From positions 186,001 through 250,000 of the forward strand of contig WHUX01000050.1 of NCBI GenBank assembly GCA_015179025.1: a DNA stretch of 64,000 nt, in the 5' to 3' direction. The stretch is from Terfezia claveryi (taxonomy: Eukaryota; Ascomycota; Pezizomycetes; Pezizales; Pezizaceae). The notes under the pieces are model-generated. The model had not been told where the DNA came from. It made no database searches and saw only the letters and a list, made by a program, of their open reading frames with translations. The position numbers and the translations under genes are program-made. Positions 54,769 to 64,000 of the stretch are shown piece after piece. Numbering within the stretch: the stretch's first letter is position 1; each line of letters begins with the position of its first letter.

Positions 54769-57700
54769 CTAAATTTGAACGTGTAGTGTAACAATTCCGA
54801 TGGTGCCCTCTGTGAGTCCAGGGTCGCAAAAGACATCAAAGGCCATTTGAACATCATCATCTGAATTCATAGTGATGAAGTCTCCATCCTCATCCTGGTA
54901 CCGTATCCTAATGCCACTTGTGAGTGGAGGAATAGTAGTTTGACCATTGGTGCCGCAAATTCTAATCTTGCGTTCAATGCGATCCATTAACTGGGGATAT
55001 GTGATGTTGTATGGGACAATGATGATGAATATATCGTTGGAATAACTCACTCTGACCTTCACCTGAGGCTGCATTCCCTTAGCTGAATTCCCATTTAGTC
55101 GAGAGATGCTAGCCTGCTCGTGAACGCCAGGAGAAGCATGCCGTTGTGGTAGGCCAATCATCGGCGATGTTGGGGAATTATTCTGGCTGCGGTTGATAAC
55201 GGCAGGGCCACCAGTGTACGCTTGATATGTTTGAGGCATTGGCGGTACCGGTACAGCGGGTATACCTGTTGCCCGCGCCAGTTGTGCCTGTGTCGGCACA
55301 TGATGGATATTTGGCGAACTTGCTGATCGCAGTCGATTTTGCATGGTTCCGCCAGGAGACATACCTGGAAGTGATGGTCTCTGTAGTCGCTGACCAGCCA
55401 CAGCCTGGGTAGCAGTCAGACCAGATCCCTCACGAGAAGTCGTCCTCGACATATGTATTCCAGGGGGGTAACGTGCCTCGTCGTGGTAATTAGGTGTAGG
55501 TTGCCTTGGGAATGGATATGCGCCAGAAACTGTACTACCGCGTACTGAGGACTCTGAAGTTGGCGAAAAATAGGACATATTTCCTGCACGATCAGGCGAT
55601 TGTGTACCCGGGCTTACTGTGGATGGATTTGTAACAAGGGAGAGTAGAGGCTGCTGTGATGAAGTTGAACTTTGCGATTGATGGGTGTACCTTGGTTGTC
55701 TTGCAGCCTGTGGATTTGCTGGTAGCCCAGATGGGATATGAGGTGGTGGTCCGGATTCGATCGTAGCCGACCTTGACCGAAGACTAGAGTTTGAACCATT
55801 CCTACTTGTGCCGTAAGATGGTGTATACACCAAGTCCCCTCCATCATCGTCATCCTCGTCCTCAGTTAGTTCATCTTCACTTCTTGCTCCGTAATCAGTG
55901 GGGTCGGTGCCAGAGTTCTGCATCCACATAAATTCCGTGTTGGAAGTTTTTCCAGTACCTCCGCTCGATCGTATTCCACCTTCCAATTGGTGACAGAGGT
56001 CTACTTGATGCTGTAGCAAGTTCTTCCATTGGTTCAGGGTTTCTTCATTTCGGTGTTTGATCACGAAGTCTTCCACGCCAGGGTCCCCTTTCCAAAAGAT
56101 TTGTAAGGTATAATTGCCTAAATAATAAAACGTGAGTTGTTTGCCAAGTAACATGAAAACACGTGGTGTTTACCATTCTTTGCCACCCATGCGATATCGG
56201 TGACGTTTTGCATAAATATCCTCCCCTTTAGTTGCAAATTTGTTTTTTTCTTCGTATTCACTGCTGCAGCTTTCTTCCCCATCGACATTGTCTTGCTCTG
56301 CTTCTTCGATGGCCCAATTTCCTTGCAACAAAGTAAAATCTTCTGGAAAAGATAAATATGGTACTGAATTTCTCCGTCGACATTAGAAACACTAGTTCTG
56401 AATGGGTTAGCAGCAAGCCTGCTTACCTCTCTCTCAAGGTCTCCACGCCCATCGCCCTTGATTACAGTAAATTGTCCATTGAGTAGTAAACTACCGAATT
56501 GATCAAGGCGATGGCCTTTCCAATCTTCTACCCGAACAGCTAGGTCTTCCGTGACTTTACTCATATCAACTTTTCGGATAGCCTCATTGACTTTTGTATT
56601 GACACGTTCAATAGCTAGGAGACCTTCCTTTAATTCCTCTGCTTGTTCTGAGTCCGAGTATTTTGACATATCCTTTCAAACTCACTGTTAGTCATTACGA
56701 AGGATACTAGCCCATGGTGATGAAAACATACCCTAAATAGCAATGGATATTTACAAATTCTTTGGACCGGTTTGATCAAGAAGCCAGTTACGCCTGCCTG
56801 TGCAACAGGGTGCGCTACTTTGGCCAATCTCCCTGCCTCTTGCACTGCCAGGGCTTGCGCGCTGTTGAAGTTGGCACAATAAGGTTCATAGACATCAAAG
56901 GAATTTTCCTGTAGATCGTCAGAAGATGAAACCTGTAGTACAGTGTTCAGGAGTACCCACATGTGAAACCATAACTTGACCCCATCGTTGCTGCTCAGGG
57001 GGCTGCGCGTAGACAGTTTCGACCCGAATCAAAAAGCGCCGCTGAAAATCCACCAAGGAGTTGAGGTTCAAGAACATATTATGGATGAGATCAGGTGGCG
57101 CAACTTCTGAAGCCTGTAAGGTCTTCATATAGTCCTGTAGGGCCTCTAAATCCTGAACGTATTTGCGCTCTGTGTCTACCAATTCCTGAACTACTCTTCC
57201 CCGGTTATCCATTGGCTTTGTAATTGTGTCCTGGTCACCTTCCCCATCATTCCTTTGAATCAAGAATTTACGCTTTTGTAGCTCGTCCAAAATCCGGGAG
57301 ACTGTTTTCGTAACCTATAGGAAGTCAGATAACATCAATGAAGAAACTACAGACTGTATTCACCTTGACAAAGCCATTCGTGTCCTCAGACCAGAGATGG
57401 GATATCATAAATGTATCTTCACCCTCTAGGCCTAGTTCCTCCTTTATACCCTTCAGGAAGTGGAAGCACGCCGCCTTGCAAGCATTCTTAGTCCCGAGAT
57501 CCGGTTGCAATTTCTCATCTTCAATCATAGAAACCGGCCGAAGTGCATTGAATAGGACACAAAGACTCGAGCCCTTTTGGAAGACCCTCCATAATTGGTT
57601 GACAGGGTCTTCGTCGCCATCATCATCGAGTAGGAACTTCTGTTCAAAGTCGGGAACGTCTCGTAGTCGTTTTCGTAAGGTTGCACATGTCTGGTAGAGT

Positions 57701-57915
57701 CCTTGAGCAGGATCCGCCCTTCTGTTGATGATGGAATCGTTTGCCGCCGGTGCTGAGAGCAAATTTGTTGTAGGAGATGTGACAGAGGGTGTACTTTGAG
57801 CCTGGGTAATGATTTGGGAGTTAATACTTGAAGAAATGGATTTCGACCCCAGTGTTTGCACGGGAGGTGGAGTGGTTTGGGCACGCATCAGTGAAGAATC
57901 GATCTCCACGGTCAT
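54769..57915 (-). CDS. CDC24: Rho guanine nucleotide exchange factor CDC24
   Basis: Activates Cdc42 (and Rac in filamentous fungi) at sites of polarised growth, acting with the scaffold Bem1. Five exons, 57915-57364, 57314-56961, 56908-56732, 56672-56174 and 56117-54769, give 976 residues in one frame. Domains in order: a CH-like region (about 60-190, PDFEQKFL...LCVLFNALRPVSMIE); a DH domain (about 215-420, VVQELVDTERKYVQDLEAL, FDVYEPYCANF, GFLIKPVQRICKYPLLFR); a PH domain (about 440-590, GQFTVIKGD...YTLQIFWKG); a long disordered Ser/Pro region; and a C-terminal PB1 domain (about 880-976, KVRVSYSNDIFIIIVPYNITYPQLMDRI, then IRYQDEDGDFITMNSDDD), which is the OPCA-type face that pairs with Bem1. 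The first ATG after an open upstream frame was used as start. The short introns are 49-59 bp. Confidence 0.95.
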
Positions 57916-60900
57916 CAGCCTCGTCTTCGCGGGCTTAAGCCTCGCAGAAGCGAACTGGATGGTAGATGTAGAAGTCAGTTTGACGACTCTGATGAGTTCT
58001 TGCTAGAGCAGGAAATAGGAGAGCTCGTTGTGAATCTTTTGGTCGGATGTAGAAACGGGCGAATGTTTAAACTGAACTGAGCAATGTCTAATCGCAGAAG
58101 TCGGAGACGGGAGTGAAGGGAGATGAAAGGAATGTTTTTATTCGAACAGGCAGGTGAAGTACCGGGGAGGGGAGGAAGAGGGAGGGGGGGGGGGAGACAC
58201 TGCGGAAGAGAGTAGGGGGGAATGAGAATAAACTCACCACCGCCGAGTCGGCGTACATGTTTGTTACGTGAGCTTTAACCAAACTCTAGACTGATGGTGA
58301 TAGAAGGGAGATGCTGTCACCTAGGTGCAGGTGTATGGTTTTCGAATGCGTAGTGAGTAGGTGACGCTGAAGGCGCTTGGTGCCGTAAAAAGGTTCGATA
58401 AGTACAATGGGCCACGCAGGGAAAAAGACAACCACCAGTTATTGCATGCAGCACGCCCTGCACAGCAGTCTCACACCGTTGTGTGCTATCTTGGTTTCAG
58501 ACGGGCGGCAGTTAACCCTGTCGCGCTTTAAACAGGGTGCAGCGGTGTGGTCCAAGCAATAGGAATAGGAGGCACTGAAGGCGTGTGGTTGGGCGCGTAG
58601 AGTTACAAGTGCTAAGTGGAGCCCGGGGCTGGTGGTCTGGTATCTGACAAGCTGTCTGGATTTACAAACTAAAGGCTGTCCCTTGGCCCCTCAGTCGAAT
58701 TGGAGATAGATTGATGCGTTACCGGTACCCAACGCCTCGCTTTCCTACTGTTCCGGCCCGACTACACCTGATGAGCTCTCGTGGGCAATGTTCGGCGAAA
58801 CGGGTGCTCGGGATATATATAAGATCGAAAGTGTGGAAGGTAGGTACTTTCGAGAGCTTGTAACGGCGAGATGAGCTTGCTGTGTGGGTGCTGTGTGGGT
58901 GGTGGCACTGGGTCTCCTTCAGGCATGCAACAGGGTGTACTGTAGGTGGTGCCGTAGAAAATCTTTCCGACGTTCCGTCAGCAGCCGGTTGAACAATAAT
59001 AGTGGTGACTTGTGCTGTTGCGATGCAGAAGGAAAGGCTGGAGAAGCGGGGAGTTTTGGAGATGGGATGGGATGGCCCAGGCAACACAGCCTGGTTGTCT
59101 TGGGGTATGTTGTGGAATGCATCTCCTCTCACGACACAGCCAGACACAGCCAGAGTAGCGACAATACCCTCCTGCTTTCTGTGTCTGTCGAGATGACATG
59201 CGGAGTTCTATCAAATAACTCGAGAGCGACAGTCTACCCTGTACTTACACATCTCGTATGTACCCAGCTCAGTCAAAACTGCAATCCCATTTACTTACGA
59301 GGATCCCCTTGGAACATTCAGAAAACACCCTAATTTGAAGATTGGCAGCTGTCTCCCATTGAGAGTCATTTCTCCTGCCCATGGCCAACCCTAGAACAAA
59401 GAAGCAACCCCGGATGCGGTGTTAGCCGGGGCCCTCCTTCCCCCTCACTATCTATCCACCAAGATACCAACCCATAATCTTTAGCACCACTTTGTAAATG
59501 AAGGGATCCGTCACCAAATCATTATATCGAATAATGTGTGCCGTCCTTTCTTATTCTAACTTGCCCGCCCGGAGAAGATACCCATTGAAGTTGGCAATGT
59601 TTGCATTTTCTCTTGCTATGAAGAAGTTCAATCGGTCAGTCAATCTGGTCGATAGTTGGGGTTGGTGGAACTTTGGAAGGTTCACACGAGAAAAAATTAA
59701 ATGGCGCAAGCATCCCCTAAAAAGGCGGCTTATTTCCTCCTAGGACGGGAAGCTATGGTTGGCTATGATACCTACCCGACTCCTGCCCAAACCAAACTCC
59801 TCTCTGTTGCACAGTTCACTAGAGTACTAGAGGGTAGGCTCTGGAGAATTCAGAGAAGGAAGTTTTTGGTCGGAATACAGGCTAGGTATCCCATTAGGAT
59901 CGCTATCATGGCTTGTAGGTGTTTCAGAGAGAGTGAAGAACCGTGCATAGATATGTGGGGTTCCGGCATCTTTTGTTAACCGATACCAAGGGGCACTGGG
60001 AATTTATCCAAGACTGCGAAGCCCGTGACTTCAAAAGTAGGTAGGTAGGTGCCCAAGCCGTGCATTGGCCCCCGTACCGTTGGGTCCTTGTCACTGGACC
60101 TTCTACCCAGCTTCCAACGGCCATTGGTCAAGGGTTTCATGTTTGCAATTCCATTGTTACATACTTGATTGCTGACATAGGTAGTCTCGATCAGACCCTC
60201 GTCTAGACATAGGGGGCTTTGTAGAGTACGGGCTTGGTTAGGCATGTGCGTCAAGACTCATGTGTAATTGGAGTGTCAGGCGAGAGACACCAACGATAGA
60301 TGCTTGACATTGATTTTGGATCGACGCTATTCATCACGTCCTGTCGCTAGGCGAGGATGATCATTACGAAAGCATGCCACCAGAAATTTCCCGATGGACC
60401 CCGGGGATATATGGTGCCTATACCCTTTTTTCCCTGAGACCCACAGACTGTGGATATCTTTCAACTCAAGTATAAAGTTACGGAGTTGGCGTTTCAGCAA
60501 ACAGTGGTATCGGGATACTACTTGTTGGGATGCACGAAAAGGGGGTACTTCGTATCTATGCTCTGCGGAAACGCAAGCTGGTACACTACAGTATCAAGCT
60601 CAGTGGGTGTACAGTCCCATGACAACTATCAACAAGTTGTAGTATCTATTTGAAAGGCGAGATTTGTTTCATTGAATATTGTGATTTGTACGTACTTCAT
60701 TCGGTTCGACAGCAAACACAGGTGACTTGGATCACTGATTAGCCAAACGGCGACTCTGCGCCAGCTCAAGAATTCCCACACGGAAGTATTAATGGATTGG
60801 TCACTGACCAACCGCTATATAACCATTGGCCATAGCTTTGTATGTGCATAGATATCTAGCTGTCGTATATACATCAATATCAAACCAAGCCAACCAAGCC

Positions 60901-63900
60901 TCCTTGCATCCCGATATGTGATCCAGGCTCAAACCCTGATCTCACTCTACTCATTAACTACGGAATGCTGCCGACCGAGAGCATATCGGCCCTCAGTCAG
61001 GTTTGGGGGTCGATACGGGTGGCACTTATATCTGCACATCCCATATAAAACACTGCTTACATACAACATATAAGAAGCAATTTTATACACATATACCATA
61101 GATAAGTTCCAACTGCGTCATCCGTCACGCTGAGCATACAAGTTCAGGAGCCTGAAGTTGCTTCTCCGTTTTGACCCAAAACATATGCGCATGTATGCGG
61201 GAAAAAGCAAATATCACCTGCATTCCAAATGGCGCCAACCATGCACTGTCATGCGAAGGAAGGGGGGGGGGGAACTCCACATATGTTTTGGGGAAGCACA
61301 TGGAGCACTATGCTTCCGGATCTAGAGTGGACGACAGAACAAGTGAAGCACTTGATATCAAGGACATGTGCCATGTCAGTATATTTTTGATCCATGCTCT
61401 TCGAATTCTCGGTGGAATTTATCCAGCAAACTAGATTACATTCTCCAGGGCACTATATGGAAAGTGTTATATACAACGTTTACCCGTGTTCTATAAACAA
61501 CGCAATAAGTAATGGACATCAAATAAGCCCCATGGCCCATATGAGTAAAATTTCCAGTTTACTTGCGTCTACGAGCCCCGACCCGCTGGGTGCAAGATTA
61601 TCCTCCCCCCCCCCCTCTTCCGTCTGTGCATGGGTTGGGACATATTTACTCCTCTCAGGTTTTCGAAGGGATTCCCCGTTTTGAGAAACAAATCGCAAAC
61701 ATCCCTGCCAGGTCAAGGCCGTCTTTACCAAAGTTTACATTTTGAACCCCAGTGGTTCAAACAACAACTGTTGTCCAAAGGGTGCATTTGCAGGGGGGTG
61801 GAGGGACGCATCTCTCTGTAGCATCCATCTACTGTGACCCTGGCCTCGGCTCGCCTTGCTTACCTCGTGATTGCGAAGAGGTGGGCCAAACAAACAGCAG
61901 GGGCGAATTTGATTCTCACGCATGCCACTGAAAAACGCAAATATTTGCTTATTACTGGTAATGTCCCATTTGGGCAGTAGCAAGCAAGTCAGGTTTGGAC
62001 TTTCCATACAGAGTGATCATTACGGAGAATTGAAAAAAGTACCATACTTCATATTAAGTGCTGGTCGAGACCAATACGGCACTTATATAGCTACCGGTTA
62101 CTAAAGAGAAAATACGAGGCGAGAAGGATAGGAAGATTGGCTACGGCATCTAATTGGGAACTAACATCTATACTTCACTACCTACTAGTACTATCTTGTC
62201 CCCACGGCAGGGAATAATCTCGATCCGAGGTCAGCATTAGTTAACGTTTACCGGCCCCACACAGGATCCACATGTAGATCACAGGGCAATTAGACCGTCC
62301 GGTTACCGCTAAGCGGCCAATTGGACTCCAAGATCCTTTACTGGCTGACGGTTACACTTGTACTCTCCAACCAAACTGCAACGTTGTATGGGACGGATAT
62401 ATATAGGTCGCTTACTTCCGGGTACGATACAATATTATCAAACAAACAACTTCATAGACACAAACAGGCAACACTGCAGGGACTAATGCACCGTTGCAGA
62501 TGTTAGCCAGTATGAGATCCGTGTGGAGGTGAGCCTCGGCATACATAAGGCTAGGGGTCAGCGCTGAGCAAAGATTACTTGGTATATGATGCCTATAATG
62601 TATTTTAGACTGGACTTGTGGCTCGATTTCTCGAATCTGATGTCTGAGGTGCAAATGGTATGTATACCGTATGAGCACAATGCCTCAGGAACCTTTGAAC
62701 AAGAGGGACTTGGAGATACAAGGTACTTTATCGTTGAATGTGGATATAGACCTCATGATTCTCACACCACGTACCCCAAACGTAATGTACAAACTCGGTA
62801 TGCTACTCTAGCGACAGTCAAAGGCCTAATGCACAGCTAGCTATCTAAAATCCCCACTCTGTGCGTACGTATCTTGAACCCTTACTTCTAGGGCAACCAT
62901 ACATACTTGTGGGGTTAAGCAAAGCAATCTATTAGACCAGCACTGCTCATCGGGCCCGCATATGCAAAGGCACCTGAATGGATATTAGCCCGAAATGGGT
63001 GAGAATGCGTGAGGAAAAAAAAGCGAATGGGGGTTTGGTGATATGTATATTTCAGCGAGTAGCTGCAGCTGACTCTGTAGGTTTGGATGGTAACATGGTA
63101 TTAAGCTGCCTGCAGGACCAAGACCACGAGTAAACGTACGCGTGCTATAGGCCACGCGTCAGGGAACAAAGTTTGTGTTTCCCCGGATTGGTGCAGTATT
63201 ATCATGGTATAGGCGAGGGTGTTATGCTTTGGGCACAAATATGGAAACTCTGCAATTCAGGGACAGGCGCTGCACACCAACTTTCTTTCGTTTCCACAAA
63301 GTGGTGGTATAGGAAAAGCCCATATATTTGAGGGGCCACAAGTGGCATGAGATCAAATGAGCGGAGGATGTTATGTTTGCTATGATATTGGCATTGACAT
63401 TATTGACTTCTATTTTAAACCTGTGATATTTTTTGTTAGTAAACCCTGACTGTGGCACAGTGCCAGTGTTGCAGTAAGCCCACAAGTTTTTTTGACTATA
63501 TTTACTAAAGGATCAATTAGTAACCGTTCAAATATCATCTCAGATGGTGCAAGATTGAAGATGTGATGTGATGCAAGATTGAAGATGTGATAATCGGTCA
63601 AGTCAGGCTCATTAAATCAGATTTTTTGGTATATGCTCATTATCCGATTGATTAGATCGGCTCACACAGTGTGAATATAAAAGGCTCATCATTTGACGTT
63701 CGGAAGGGGGCCGGGGGTGCGTGAGAAATGGACAATAGGCTTACCTATTAGTAGTTTACTACTGTGCTGTGTGGTAAGAACGTCTGCTATTTGAGTGAGA
63801 GATTAGCTTCAAATTCCACGATTTTCCTGTCCCAATAAATCTTTTAAAACATATAGACGGAAAATCAGGTGACGCTCGAATTCAGCAAGTTCCCACCCCC

Positions 63901-64000
63901 GGCAACCCAGTTGTACGGTAGGGCGCTGCTACTGGCTTTTACCCCGGTGAGGGCAGGTCTATTATGTCCGCCCGTTCGTTCAAAGTTCTTCATATAATCC
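57916..64000. other. Gene-poor interval to the end of the window
   Basis: No gene supported over 6 kb. The first 300-400 bp is the CDC24 promoter and leader, with a G run at about 58187-58196. Frames at 58719-59333 on both strands overlap each other and lack motifs. A 24-bp direct repeat lies at 63548-63595. The segment is less repeat-marked than 1-36 kb: no TAGTCTGG-family copy was found here. Confidence 0.5.
63548..63595. repeat. Direct repeat, period 24 bp
   Basis: TGCAAGATTGAAGATGTGAT occurs at 63548 and again at 63572. A simple tandem duplication with no coding context. Confidence 0.75.

Noticed and set aside
1..64000. CRISPR arrays, bacterial operons, phage or secondary-metabolite cluster
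   Set aside because: The window is eukaryotic with spliced genes; no spaced repeats of CRISPR type and no polyketide, peptide or terpene synthase are present.

Overview
This is a stretch of a filamentous ascomycete (Pezizomycotina) nuclear genome. The evidence is short spliceosomal introns (about 44-114 bp) with fungal-type splice sites, a nuclear-encoded complex I 51 kDa subunit, a GPI-anchored fungal phospholipase B, a FRE-type ferric reductase, a Cdc24 with CH/DH/PH/PB1 architecture, a fungal Pogo transposon and a Ty1/copia remnant. The genus cannot be read from the sequence. Large gene-poor, repeat-bearing gaps would suit a Pezizomycetes-like genome, but that is a guess.

Layout. 1-4744: no gene seen, with tiny repeat insertions. 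4745-6952 (+): ferric reductase. 6953-11745: gene-poor, with one decayed nuclease-like pseudogene. 11746-20192: a compact housekeeping block holding phospholipase B (+), PTPA/RRD prolyl isomerase (-), COX10 (+) and a DNAJC9-like J-protein (+). 20193-30333: a repeat compartment with a frameshifted small gene, a deleted copia element beside it, and a complete Pogo-like transposon with 42-bp inverted repeats and a TA duplication. 30334-31530 (-): an acidic protein of unknown function. 31531-37327: no gene seen, with more tiny insertions. 37328-44261 (+): a reconstructed seven-exon gene for a 2203-residue AT-hook/IQ-motif protein with a tandem exon-intron duplication. 45180-47355 (+): an eleven-exon class I/II aminotransferase. 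48217-48714 (+): TRM112. Then, all on the minus strand, DLT1 (50217-51692), the complex I 51 kDa subunit (52278-53912) and CDC24 (54769-57915). 57916-64000: no gene seen.

The genes do not form a pathway cluster. COX10 (heme A synthesis), the complex I subunit, the ferric reductase (iron supply) and TRM112 are ordinary cellular functions that happen to be neighbours.

The most unusual signal is a family of ultra-short insertions. Each starts at one constant end (TAGTCTGGTTGGCACAA), runs 8-181 bp to a variable end, and is bracketed by a 9-bp direct repeat of the target. Five copies have exact 9-bp flanks, three have 8 of 9, and four more are weaker. They occur in both orientations, only in the gene-poor part between 1 and 36 kb. 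The constant end, variable end and target duplication together look like extreme 5' truncation of a target-primed retroelement ending in TTGTGCCAACCAGACTA, whose full-length source is not in this window.
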